9,906 nt of DNA from Thermoplasmatota archaeon (GCA_016929175.1 JAFGJI010000079.1:1-9906); one strand, 5' to 3'. Positions 1 through 7,569 are shown, counted from the stretch's first letter. Notes: generated from the sequence alone by a model not told the origin. Numbers and translations are program-made.

Positions 1-2
1 GG

Positions 3-593
3 AACATACAGAGCGGAGAGGTCTCCTACAGGAAGGGGTGCCAGGTGGGAATATTCTTTCCACAGGGCCTATCCCCGGGAGAGATGGATATCAGCATCAG
101 TTTCGGGCCGGACTATTATCACGAGAACACCGGCAGCGGGATCATCGCGGGAGGCATCTCAGCATTGGTCACCATCATCGCGTCCATTCTGGTCTACAAG
201 AGTATGAGCAGGGAGAGCGAGGTTCTCTTACTGGAGGCCGGAGGGAGGGAATACGCCCTCGGCGGTGAAGGCGGGGACCTGAGCGATGCATACCTGAGGA
301 TATCCAAGATCGTGATCCCCAGGATGAAGGAGAACACAGGTCCGGAGAACATGCGTCCCGGGGTAACCCTCGGAAAGGACCTGATCGATGAAGATGAGGC
401 AAAGGCCATAGGAGAACAGCTGAAGAGAAGACCGGGCGGCAGCGGGAAGATGATAGTACATCAGTGCCCGGAGTGTATGGGGACGGAGCTTTACTTCGAA
501 TCGGGATTCATGACAGGGTACAAGTACCACTGCAAGAACTGTGATTACGTGGGGTCCTTCGTGATCGAGAAGCAGGTCGATTTCGATCGGTGA
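3..593 (+). CDS. Membrane protein with C-terminal zinc ribbon, 5'-partial
   Basis: Function not recognised. The reading frame is open to the left edge, so I treat the gene as 5'-truncated. The first residues look like the end of a beta-rich outer domain (GIFFPQG, then DISISFGPDYY). One hydrophobic helix follows, encoded at about 135-197 (GIIAGGISALVTIIASILVY). Next come about 85 polar, charged residues and a zinc ribbon with Cys pairs CPEC (465-476) and CKNC (531-542). The inferred topology is N-terminus outside, ribbon in the cytoplasm, as in the large protein further right. An alternative is a complete 182-residue protein from GTG at 45, preceded by a purine-rich AGGAAGGGG at 30-38; the beta-like sequence continuing upstream makes me prefer the partial reading. 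It converges with the RRM gene 40 bases away. The stop is TGA. Confidence 0.72.
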   Translation, partial: NIQSGEVSYRKGCQVGIFFPQGLSPGEMDISISFGPDYYHENTGSGIIAGGISALVTIIASILVYKSMSRESEVLLLEAGGREYALGGEGGDLSDAYLRISKIVIPRMKENTGPENMRPGVTLGKDLIDEDEAKAIGEQLKRRPGGSGKMIVHQCPECMGTELYFESGFMTGYKYHCKNCDYVGSFVIEKQVDFDR

Positions 594-598
594 ACCCG

Positions 599-619
599 CA
601 GGGGCCATGGAAACCCCTG
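599..619. terminator. Small inverted repeat between convergent genes
   Basis: CAGGGG (599-604) and CCCCTG (614-619) form a perfect 6-bp stem with a 9-base loop, lying between the stop codons of two convergent genes. There is no T-tract on either side, so a terminator role is only a guess from position. The same CCCC run could also pair with GGGG at 626-629. Confidence 0.25.
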
Positions 620-633
620 TTCATCGGGGCGGC

Positions 634-906
634 TCAGTAGAAGTTCTTCCTCGGCGGCCTTTCCTCACGGGGCCTTGCCTCGTTGACCTTCAGCGTCCTG
701 CCCTGATATTCCTTCTGGTCTAGGGCATCGATGGCAGCTTTTGCCTCGTCGTTGTTCTCCATCTCGATGAACCCGAAGCCCTTGGACCTGCCGGTCATCC
801 TGTCCGTGATTATCTTGGCCGTAATTACCTGCCCGTATTCCGAGAAGAGCTCCGCGAGGTCGTTCTCGGAGGTACTGAAGGGGAGATTCCCCACATATAT
901 GTTCAT
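634..906 (-). CDS. RRM-domain RNA-binding protein (90 aa)
   Basis: A single RNA recognition motif with a short basic tail. It binds single-stranded RNA in the cytoplasm; its targets are unknown. RNP2 is IYVGNL (residues 3-8) and RNP1 is KGFGFIEM (42-49), with the aromatic residues Y4, F44 and F46 that stack on RNA bases in this fold. The domain fills residues 1-77, and the tail ending RPPRKNFY is Arg-rich. The length matches the small single-RRM proteins of cyanobacteria and other bacteria. I chose ATG at 906 because AGGAG (920-916) lies 9 bases upstream and family members start MNIYVGNL. The in-frame ATG at 915 touches the ribosome binding site and would add only MLR. A leader of about 106 bases that can fold lies upstream, suggesting control after transcription. 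Bacterial relatives are often cold-induced. RRM proteins are uncommon in archaea. Confidence 0.95.
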   Translation of the reverse strand: MNIYVGNLPFSTSENDLAELFSEYGQVITAKIITDRMTGRSKGFGFIEMENNDEAKAAIDALDQKEYQGRTLKVNEARPREERPPRKNFY

Positions 907-927
907 TCTCAACATCTCCTGGAACCA

Positions 928-1012
928 TGACCGCGGGCCGCTCCTTCAGGTGATCTCCGTCGGAAGGACCTTCCGGAGTGGGGCGGTCACGGGGACCCAA
1001 AGGTCTGGTCCC
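928..1012 (-). promoter_or_regulatory. Foldable 5' leader of the RRM gene
   Basis: Three nested or adjacent inverted repeats are visible. TGACCGC (928-934) pairs perfectly with GCGGTCA (983-989). Inside it, CTCCG (955-959) pairs with CGGAG (974-978), continued by GAAG (963-966) with CTTC (970-973) around a 3-base loop and a 3-base bulge. Next to it GGGACC (992-997) pairs with GGTCCC (1007-1012). The outer arm ends 8 bases before the AGGAG ribosome binding site. A role in temperature response or autoregulation is inference. Confidence 0.45.
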
Positions 1013-1033
1013 TAAAACCCCCAAACATTCATA

Positions 1034-1041
1034 ATATTTAA
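1034..1041 (-). promoter_or_regulatory. TATA box for the RRM gene
   Basis: On the minus strand this reads TTAAATAT, close to the archaeal TATA consensus, in an AT-rich island within GC-rich DNA. The usual distance of about 25 bases puts the transcript start near 1012, exactly at the edge of the first leader hairpin. The leader would then be about 106 bases. Confidence 0.5.
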
Positions 1042-1126
1042 GATGAACAGTTGAAAACCAATTTTTTTAGCCTTGAAATGCCAAAAGATGTCATGACGCA
1101 TCCATGGACGTTTGGGAAAATAAGGG

Positions 1127-1133
1127 TTATAAT
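1127..1133 (+). promoter_or_regulatory. Likely TATA element for the large surface protein gene
   Basis: TTATAAT in an AT-rich stretch (1115-1150). A start about 25 bases downstream, near 1155, would leave a leader of about 25 bases that includes the ribosome binding site. The match is moderate and other AT blocks lie nearby. Confidence 0.35.
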
Positions 1134-1166
1134 CGTTTTTAACGGATTTATCCCCGAAAAGAAAAC

Positions 1167-1175
1167 AGGAGGGAG
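1167..1175 (+). promoter_or_regulatory. Strong ribosome binding site deciding the start at 1180
   Basis: AGGAGGGAG, with its AGGAGG core ending 7 bases before ATG at 1180. It supports that start over the in-frame TTG at 1051, which has no such site. Confidence 0.75.
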
Positions 1176-1179
1176 ATCG

Positions 1180-4100
1180 ATGAAGAGAAGCATGGTCGTA
1201 TGGAGCGTCGCTCTGATGTTCTTGATCACATCCATTGAAGTGTCGACCGTCACATTCGGAGAGAAGGGATCCGCGTGCAATACCTTCGAGCCTGCAGATG
1301 TTCCATCCTGCGGGACCGGAGAAAGGGACCAGGGGATATCTCCATTCCCGGGAAGCCCTTCGCTTTCCGACCTTTGTCTGGGGGAAGTAGTTCACTCCCC
1401 CAATACGGATGCGATGATATCGGACGTGACAGACGCTGACCATCCCGATCGGTTCGATACGAGGATGTACTGCGTGGAACCTCCCACGAGGGCATCAGAT
1501 GCTGAGAACGAAAATGACCAGCATGATTTCGCAAACGGATCGAAGATCAATGGATGGGTGGAAACGATCGACGGAACCCTCACCTACGATCCAGATGGAA
1601 CGGTATCCGACCGGAGGGATTGGTACAAGCTCCAAGTCACGGATATAGATGAACTTGCCAACACCGTCGATGGTGTGAGAAAGGTTTCAATTGAACTTTC
1701 AAGCTACACCGATGGCAGCGGTGGATACGATGATCTTTACGAATACTCTGTCGTGAACGACCAGTTGGCGGACGAATTTGCCGATCTCCTGTCCATCAGC
1801 CTGATCTACTACGATCCCTGGGTTGGATACGTCGACATGGGAGACGGGGTCTTCCTCTTCGACGACCAGGACGATTCGGACGGATGGGTTTGGGACGGGG
1901 ACAATTCACTCTATCCCGGAGATAATTGGACCACGTCTTTTAGAACACCCGTGAACTCCGAGGGAGAGGAGGATCCTGACGGGTTCGCAAACGGTCTCAC
2001 CGAGGTTGGCTGGTATTACATCGGTGTCGAGTTGGATTTCTACCTCCGGGACCAGTTCTGGAGCAGGGACCTTTTCTCGGTGGAATATTCGCTAAAGATT
2101 GATGCGAGCACCCGGGAGAGCACGGACCAGGGATCGAACGCCTTCGAGGATGCCCAGTTCTATGGTGGGGATGAGCCAAAGTACCTGGATTCCCGTTCGA
2201 ACCAGGTGGACTGGTACAAACTGCAGGGTTCCGACCCATCGAAGATATGGAACATCTCCATCACACTGGATCGGAAGGTGGGTTTCGGTTTCATAGATGA
2301 TCCCGATTACATGGACAACTGGTTGTGGACCTTTGTCGTCTGGAGGAACTTCGGAGAGGACAGGATGTGGAACACGGAAGATGATCTATGGGTCTACGAT
2401 TATGCGATCATGAGCTTCTTCATTACAGGAGGACGGTTCGTAAGCAACACCAACCAGAACATGAGCTTCAATTACCGGAGTCGGGCTCTTGAGAACGAGA
2501 GGAGAGAGGTATACATAGGAATAGTCATGGAGCCTGTAATGATCAGGATAGAGAACGACGAGATCAAGGGATTTTACTACTATTCTCCATTTCCATCCTG
2601 GAATAACTACTCCGTGACAAGCAACATCCGGGAGGAGGTCCCGAACAGATCTCCGGAACGGTCCGAACTGGAGATATCCTCCGATTGGCCCGGACATTCC
2701 GCAGGAGGGCATTACGGGACCATCTTCACCTTCAACATCACCTACACCGACCAGGACAATGACCCCCCGGAGGAGCTTAACCTTGTCCTCGATCCGCTGA
2801 CAGTGGATGAGAAAGTGATAGATATGACACAGTACCCGGCGGATCCTGAGGATATCGATCATTCGGACGGCAAGGAATACTCCTATTCCGTTATGGGAGA
2901 GGAACTTGGCGATCAACCCTCACCGCATGTGGTCATGGTCAATGCGACCGATCTGATATCTGTGACATCGATCAGGGTACCTGGAGGGACAGGAGACCTC
3001 TACTATAACAGAACGCTCTACGTCTGGGATGACGATCCAGTCTTCCTTAACCCGATAAACCCAAGAGAGTTCCATCTGACGGAGGACGGAGGGTCCGAGG
3101 AGATGGAGCTCGAGGCGCACAACGTCAACGGGATATTCTCAGACCCGGAAAGGGATTTTCTGGGCTTCCAGATATTCAATACAACCTCGGAGAGCTGGGA
3201 TACGGGCTATGACTCGGACCTGCTTCATATCGATGTCGAGGAGAGATCTGGGTACTGGTATGCAGTGTTGACACCAAAGGCAAACCAGAACGGGAACGAG
3301 ACCGTGAAATTCATGGGATCGGACGAGCATTCCAACATCACTGCGGATGTTCTGTTCATGGTGGAACCCGTCAATGATCTTCCAAAGGTATTCTCCGTCA
3401 TGGTCCATGGAGCTGAGTTTGAGGTGGACGATGCGAGACCGGAATATCCGGTGATCGACCTTTCCGATCTGGTGCTTGTACTGGAGGATGAGGAACTTGT
3501 CATCGAGATCATTGCCGAGGACATGGACACGGACAGGGAAAAACAGCAGCTCAACTACGAGCTGGAGAGATACCAATCGGACGATTGGGAGGGAGAGCTC
3601 GAAGTGGACCCGTTGACAGGTCGGATCACACTGGTTCCAAACAACGATGATGTCAGGGACAAGAATTCGAACATCGTCGTCTCCATCGATGACGGGACCA
3701 TCGATGGCGTCATAAAACTGAGGATAATTCTGGAGATCACCAATGTCCGCGACGTACCAAGAATATCCCTTCCGGCTTCCCTTAGGACCGTGTACGAGAA
3801 GGGTGAGGAGATCTCCATCATCCCAATCTTGGAGGATCCGGACCTGGGAGACACTCTTGTGGTTTCGGTCAATATGGAGGACGAGATAGATGGGATCGAT
3901 CCCATTACGGACCAGCTTCCCCATGCAGATCTGGTAAAGGACCTGGAATGGGGTTTCAACGAGATCATCGGATCGTTCTGGCTGAAGACCGACGATTGGA
4001 AGATATGGCAGGGACCCGGAGGATTCATCGGCATCGTCAATATCACCGTTGTGTTCATGGTTGTGGATTCGATGGCAGCCATGGATTTCATTTCAGTGGA

Positions 4101-4821
4101 TCTGTCATTAACATGCCCCGAAGGACCGATCTACCCGGAGGATTACGATGATCCACTGACAGCGGGGGAGTACTCTTATTCGATCTACGACGAGCATCCT
4201 CTGGAGACCCCCTCGGTCTCCGAGGGTCTGAGGGTGAACTTCAAGGTAGACAGGCTGGTAAGGACAGTATTCGGCGATGAGATGGAGCCAAGATGGGAAT
4301 ACGATGGTGAGGTGATATCCAAGAAGAAGGATTTTGACCACACCTTCGATGACCACGGCCCGAAAACGGTCTATCTTTACTTCGAAAAGGACAATATGGA
4401 CACAACAGCCCAGAAGATGGAAATGAAGTTCATCCTGGTGGTATACGAAGAGCCATTGGACCATGGTAAAGACAATGCCAGTTTAGCGTGGGTGGTCCCG
4501 GTGCTGATCGTCGCAGTGTTGCTTATAATAACGATGCTGGGGATCGGTTTTTTCCTCATCCTCAGAGGAAAGAAGGAGCCTCCGGCTCCATCCGATGAAA
4601 ATTACTTGAAGGGCTCCGATCCCGTAGAAGAGCTCGTGGAAGGCCCTGGTCACTTGCCTCAGGGCCCCGTGGGAATATCCCCGGTTAAGGACGTGATCGA
4701 GATGAACGGGCCGCCTCCCGGAAGAGATGAAGGCCCCCTGTCAATTCCATGTCCCCACTGCGGGTCCCCTGTGCAAGATGGATGGTTCCTCTGCCCCGAA
4801 TGCAAGAACCCTCTGGAGTGA
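1180..4821 (+). CDS. Giant surface-anchored protein with PPC-like and cadherin-like modules and cytoplasmic zinc ribbon (1213 aa)
   Basis: A probable cell-surface protein of unknown specific function. ATG at 1180 gives a typical signal peptide: MKRS followed by a hydrophobic stretch to about residue 25. Two pre-peptidase-C-like modules follow, each marked by a DWYKLQ motif (D147-Q152 and D344-Q349) and closing with a YIG strand. Between these motifs lies an acidic, Trp-rich loop (residues 228-242, DDQDDSDG then WDGDN) resembling calcium-binding loops. About residues 480-1085 are beta-rich cadherin/Ig-like sequence, including the linker EPVNDLP (729-735). A membrane helix covers about 1104-1127, followed by RGKK and a Pro/Glu-rich linker. 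The protein ends in a zinc ribbon, CPHC (1191-1194) and CPEC (1205-1208). The orientation is outside to inside. Many N-x-S/T sites suit a glycosylated archaeal ectodomain. No protease or other catalytic motif was recognised. It converges with the next gene 7 bases away. Confidence 0.9.
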   Translation: MKRSMVVWSVALMFLITSIEVSTVTFGEKGSACNTFEPADVPSCGTGERDQGISPFPGSPSLSDLCLGEVVHSPNTDAMISDVTDADHPDRFDTRMYCVEPPTRASDAENENDQHDFANGSKINGWVETIDGTLTYDPDGTVSDRRDWYKLQVTDIDELANTVDGVRKVSIELSSYTDGSGGYDDLYEYSVVNDQLADEFADLLSISLIYYDPWVGYVDMGDGVFLFDDQDDSDGWVWDGDNSLYPGDNWTTSFRTPVNSEGEEDPDGFANGLTEVGWYYIGVELDFYLRDQFWSRDLFSVEYSLKIDASTRESTDQGSNAFEDAQFYGGDEPKYLDSRSNQVDWYKLQGSDPSKIWNISITLDRKVGFGFIDDPDYMDNWLWTFVVWRNFGEDRMWNTEDDLWVYDYAIMSFFITGGRFVSNTNQNMSFNYRSRALENERREVYIGIVMEPVMIRIENDEIKGFYYYSPFPSWNNYSVTSNIREEVPNRSPERSELEISSDWPGHSAGGHYGTIFTFNITYTDQDNDPPEELNLVLDPLTVDEKVIDMTQYPADPEDIDHSDGKEYSYSVMGEELGDQPSPHVVMVNATDLISVTSIRVPGGTGDLYYNRTLYVWDDDPVFLNPINPREFHLTEDGGSEEMELEAHNVNGIFSDPERDFLGFQIFNTTSESWDTGYDSDLLHIDVEERSGYWYAVLTPKANQNGNETVKFMGSDEHSNITADVLFMVEPVNDLPKVFSVMVHGAEFEVDDARPEYPVIDLSDLVLVLEDEELVIEIIAEDMDTDREKQQLNYELERYQSDDWEGELEVDPLTGRITLVPNNDDVRDKNSNIVVSIDDGTIDGVIKLRIILEITNVRDVPRISLPASLRTVYEKGEEISIIPILEDPDLGDTLVVSVNMEDEIDGIDPITDQLPHADLVKDLEWGFNEIIGSFWLKTDDWKIWQGPGGFIGIVNITVVFMVVDSMAAMDFISVDLSLTCPEGPIYPEDYDDPLTAGEYSYSIYDEHPLETPSVSEGLRVNFKVDRLVRTVFGDEMEPRWEYDGEVISKKKDFDHTFDDHGPKTVYLYFEKDNMDTTAQKMEMKFILVVYEEPLDHGKDNASLAWVVPVLIVAVLLIITMLGIGFFLILRGKKEPPAPSDENYLKGSDPVEELVEGPGHLPQGPVGISPVKDVIEMNGPPPGRDEGPLSIPCPHCGSPVQDGWFLCPECKNPLE

Positions 4822-4839
4822 GAACCGTTCACATGGTTC
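4822..4839. terminator. Small hairpin at the convergent gene ends
   Basis: GAACC (4822-4826) and GGTTC (4835-4839) form a 5-bp stem with an 8-base loop. It starts right after the last base of the stop codon at 4819-4821 and holds the opposite gene's stop in its loop. No T-tract follows. A shared terminator is suggested by position only. Confidence 0.25.
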
Positions 4840-5377
4840 CTGACATGCCGCAGTAGGGGCAGGTTATCTGATGGGAACCCACGGGCAGTTCTATATGTCC
4901 GCCGCACTGGGGGCATTCCACCGTTATCATCTGGGTTGTAGCTCCGGGAGGCGGCGCGGGTGCCAGATGTGGGTCATGGTGATGGATCCGCGCGGGGTCC
5001 ATGTAGTGCGGAGCGTCGATCATTTCCTCATCTGCATGCTCTATCGCCTGATGGACGGTCCCTGCTGCCGCGTTCTTCCCTATCTTTGCCCTTGTAATGA
5101 AATAATCTATGAAGGCGAGGACCAGGGCAACGATCAGAAGAATGCCGGTGATCAGTATTATGAGGTTGTTCTCCACGAGGAAGATGGAGATGATTATGAT
5201 GGCCATGGCCATCGAGAACATCGCCACATGAGCTGCGGGGACCCACCCGGGTATCCTGGTCACGCCCGCCAGTATGTCCTTCTTGCCGGGAAGCAGTATG
5301 TACGTGATCATGAGCAGCACGAAGGTTATTAGAAGGAGCACCTCGGACAGCAACCAGTAGGGATCGAGTCCAGCCAT
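4829..5377 (-). CDS. Three-helix membrane protein with His-rich linker and C-terminal zinc ribbon (182 aa)
   Basis: Family not recognised. Three hydrophobic helices lie at about residues 8-29, 47-68 and 71-93. Positive residues after helix 1 (GKK) and helix 3 (RAKIGK) put the N-terminus outside and the C-terminus in the cytoplasm. Residues 107-138 form a linker with seven His (109, 114, 124, 132, 133, 134, 137) plus several Asp/Glu. A Pro-rich stretch (APAPPPG) follows, then a zinc ribbon with CPQC (155-158) and CPYC (173-176). The helices could act in membrane assembly and the ribbon in binding a protein or nucleic acid, but neither is shown. ATG at 5377 lies about 25 bases from a TATA-like element and lacks a clear ribosome binding site, so the transcript may be leaderless. 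It lies downstream of the MFS gene on the same strand, 64 bases away, with its own probable promoter. Confidence 0.85.
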   Translation of the reverse strand: MAGLDPYWLLSEVLLLITFVLLMITYILLPGKKDILAGVTRIPGWVPAAHVAMFSMAMAIIIISIFLVENNLIILITGILLIVALVLAFIDYFITRAKIGKNAAAGTVHQAIEHADEEMIDAPHYMDPARIHHHDPHLAPAPPPGATTQMITVECPQCGGHIELPVGSHQITCPYCGMSGTM

Positions 5378-5398
5378 CGGACACCGAGAAGTCCACTG

Positions 5399-5407
5399 TT
5401 ATTTATC
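5399..5407 (-). promoter_or_regulatory. TATA box for the three-helix zinc ribbon gene
   Basis: On the minus strand this reads GATAAATAA, in an AT-rich patch. A transcript start 25-27 bases downstream falls at about 5376-5380, on or next to the ATG at 5377, which predicts a leaderless mRNA. Confidence 0.45.
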
Positions 5408-5441
5408 TATTACGAATGAAAGGGCGAATATCACAGATCCA

Positions 5442-6719
5442 TCATCCCACAGCCCTTCCCCTTGCGGGTTCATGCACGAACCTCAGCACAAGCAGGGCGG
5501 CCACCGTTCCCATGAATGCGGATATGAGGAACGGGACAGTATAACCCGGGAGGTCCATCAACAGGATGTTGTAGTAACGATCATGTGTATGGTCCCATAC
5601 AAGACCACCCGCCAGGGAACCTATCAGCGAGCCGACATTGGAGTATGCCTGGATCGTCGCTATGAGCCGGCCTCTTATACGGACCGGTGAAAGGTCGGCC
5701 TGGAGCGACCTCGTGGCGGGGGTGGCGATCTGCCTTCCGGTGTCCTTACCGGCGAAGAACACCCAGGATAACCAGTAGCCCAGGGGTAAAAGAGGTGTCA
5801 AGGACATGATGATCGTCGAGAGCTTGGATACAAGGCTTCCGTAAACCACGAAAGGCTTCTTTCTGGTCCTGTCGGAGAGCACCCCCGAAGGGAACACGAA
5901 TATCAAACCTACGGCCTGGGACAGGCCGAAGAGTATGGAAAAGACCTCGTTGGGCATGCTGAAGGCCCTGTCCATGAACAGGAACATGACGACAGAGCCC
6001 ACGGACCAGGAGAACCCTTCGAAGAAGGAATTCGAGTAAAGGAAATACAGCGACCTCTTTATACGGGGTTTGAGCTTTTTCAAAGCCTTTGCAGCCTCCA
6101 TCCGCCTCCGGTTCAGGTCCTTCAGGACCGGGAGTGCATCCCTCAGCATAATCAACCCGATGATCGCCCCGGCAAGCGAGATGACGCTGGTGAAGTAGAA
6201 GGGCATGCGCACGGACGCCAGCTCGCTCGTGTGCAGTCCGTATCTCGCAATGAACTGAATGCCGGACCCGATGAAAGGACCGGCTATGAACCCGATATTC
6301 GAGATGATCATGTAGATGGAGATCGCCCTGCTCCTTTTTTCGCGTGGGGCGGAATCCACCACCAGAGCCTCACCTACTGGCCATACCATTGCGGATGCCA
6401 CTCCCTGGAGCAGTCTCACGAAAACAAGCCCGAACCAGCTGTCGGGGATGGTGAATAAGAATGCCAGGACCGAGTATGTGAACATGCCCGCAATGATGAC
6501 CTTCTTGCGGCCTATACGGTCGGATAGCTTCCCGAACGGTCTTGCAAGAAATGCCCGGGTCAGCATGAACGATGCCAGAAGGATACCGACCTCGGTCCCC
6601 CCTCCGCCGAGGAGGAGCACGTAGGAGGGGAACAGGGGAAGGATCAGCCCGAACCCGAGATAGATGGTGAAGGCGAGAGCGGAGGCAACAATGAGGTTTC
6701 TCACCCAGCTCCCGGACAT
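5442..6719 (-). CDS. Major facilitator superfamily transporter (425 aa)
   Basis: A polytopic membrane carrier of the MFS with the usual length for a 12-helix member. Signature motif A lies between helices 2 and 3: G63-K-L-S-D67-R68-I-G-R71-K72-K. The helix 4 motif R102-L-L-Q-G106 is present, as in proton-coupled carriers. A motif C-like GFIAGPFIG spans 143-151, the pattern linked to the antiporter (drug-efflux) branch. The second half repeats motif A in weaker form (G279-V-L-S-D283-R-T-R-K-K). A basic central loop (about 198-222) joins the halves. The substrate cannot be read from sequence; efflux of a small molecule is the best guess. ATG at 6719 follows the PKD gene's stop by 22 bases, with AGGGA upstream, so the two are likely one transcript and the PKD protein could work beside the carrier on the outer face. 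Confidence 0.93.
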   Translation of the reverse strand: MSGSWVRNLIVASALAFTIYLGFGLILPLFPSYVLLLGGGGTEVGILLASFMLTRAFLARPFGKLSDRIGRKKVIIAGMFTYSVLAFLFTIPDSWFGLVFVRLLQGVASAMVWPVGEALVVDSAPREKRSRAISIYMIISNIGFIAGPFIGSGIQFIARYGLHTSELASVRMPFYFTSVISLAGAIIGLIMLRDALPVLKDLNRRRMEAAKALKKLKPRIKRSLYFLYSNSFFEGFSWSVGSVVMFLFMDRAFSMPNEVFSILFGLSQAVGLIFVFPSGVLSDRTRKKPFVVYGSLVSKLSTIIMSLTPLLPLGYWLSWVFFAGKDTGRQIATPATRSLQADLSPVRIRGRLIATIQAYSNVGSLIGSLAGGLVWDHTHDRYYNILLMDLPGYTVPFLISAFMGTVAALLVLRFVHEPARGRAVG

Positions 6720-6741
6720 CGGTTCCCTGTCCTTTTACCGA

Positions 6742-7569
6742 TCATTCCTCGACGTATGCAACAAGACCCTGGACCGTGATGAAGGCCGCCCCCTTGGTAC
6801 AGTGGACAAAGACGTAGTACTCGCCCGGGACGGATATATCGTCCTCGGTGAAGTTCCAGGAAACGACCTTCGATCCAAGCACCTGAACGGTCTCGTTCGC
6901 CATCAGCTTCTCGTAGGGGTTGTAAAGAAGGACCTCCACCGTGTTGGTCGAGATCTCCTGTGCGTAGAAGCCCCCGACCGAGATATCTATCTCCATGTAC
7001 TTCGCGTTCTTCTTGACCGTCCAGTTCACTTCGGTCGTGTTGCTGATGATCCTTACCCCCGGTATCAGGGGCTCCCCGATCAATACCTGGGTGCTCGACG
7101 AGATCTGCGTGTCACGGGGAACTATTGTGATGAGGACGGAAGCGTTGTCCCTAGCGTTATCCTCGTCGTAGACCGTAAGGGTAACGGTGTATTTTCCCTG
7201 GGTATTGAATACGTGAACGACGGTTGCGTTCTCGGTGCTTTCCGGTTTTGTACCGTCCCCCCAGTTCCAGATGTAGCTGAGGATGCCGTTTGCACTCAGG
7301 TTGCCGGTGTAATCCTCATCGTAGGAGCCGTTACCATCGAAGGTCACCATATCCCCCTCCCTTGCGAATTCCGAGTCCACGGTGAGTCTCGCGATGGGAG
7401 GGATGTTGGGTTTGTCGGTCGTCCCGTTATCATTATCACCGCCACCTTCGCTGCCCCTGAAGGAATCTACTATCCCGACGATCCATGGCACCGCTATGAA
7501 GGCGACTATTACCAGGATCAAAACGGCCGCAACGACCCCGATGACCGTCAAAACACTCTTCTTTTTCAT
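6742..7569 (-). CDS. Membrane-anchored PKD-domain protein (275 aa)
   Basis: An extracellular protein held by an N-terminal membrane helix. MKKK is followed by a hydrophobic stretch at about residues 5-34 with no clear cleavage site, so it is probably an uncleaved signal anchor. A Gly/Asp-rich linker (40-52) leads to one PKD domain (about 57-150) with the hallmark WNWGDGT (101-107), the GKYTVTLTVYD strand (125-135) and a DGNGSYD segment (78-84). Residues 151-275 form a second beta-rich domain of unknown family. Several N-x-S/T sites (such as NAT, NTT, NWT, NET, NFT) suit an exported, glycosylated protein. PKD domains usually mediate binding between proteins or to polysaccharide; no enzyme motif is seen. 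I chose ATG at 7569, with GAGGGTGG just upstream, over the in-frame GTG at 7578, which lies inside that site. It probably shares a transcript with the MFS gene. Confidence 0.9.
   Translation of the reverse strand: MKKKSVLTVIGVVAAVLILVIVAFIAVPWIVGIVDSFRGSEGGGDNDNGTTDKPNIPPIARLTVDSEFAREGDMVTFDGNGSYDEDYTGNLSANGILSYIWNWGDGTKPESTENATVVHVFNTQGKYTVTLTVYDEDNARDNASVLITIVPRDTQISSSTQVLIGEPLIPGVRIISNTTEVNWTVKKNAKYMEIDISVGGFYAQEISTNTVEVLLYNPYEKLMANETVQVLGSKVVSWNFTEDDISVPGEYYVFVHCTKGAAFITVQGLVAYVEE

Noticed and set aside
1051..1179. Extension of the large surface protein to the in-frame TTG at 1051
   Set aside because: There is no ribosome binding site, the region is AT-rich like a promoter, and a proper signal peptide begins at the ATG at 1180 after AGGAGGGAG.
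3139..3924. A 261-codon minus-strand frame inside the large surface protein gene
   Set aside because: It lies wholly inside a well-supported coding sequence, and its translation is of unusual composition with no motif or plausible start signal.
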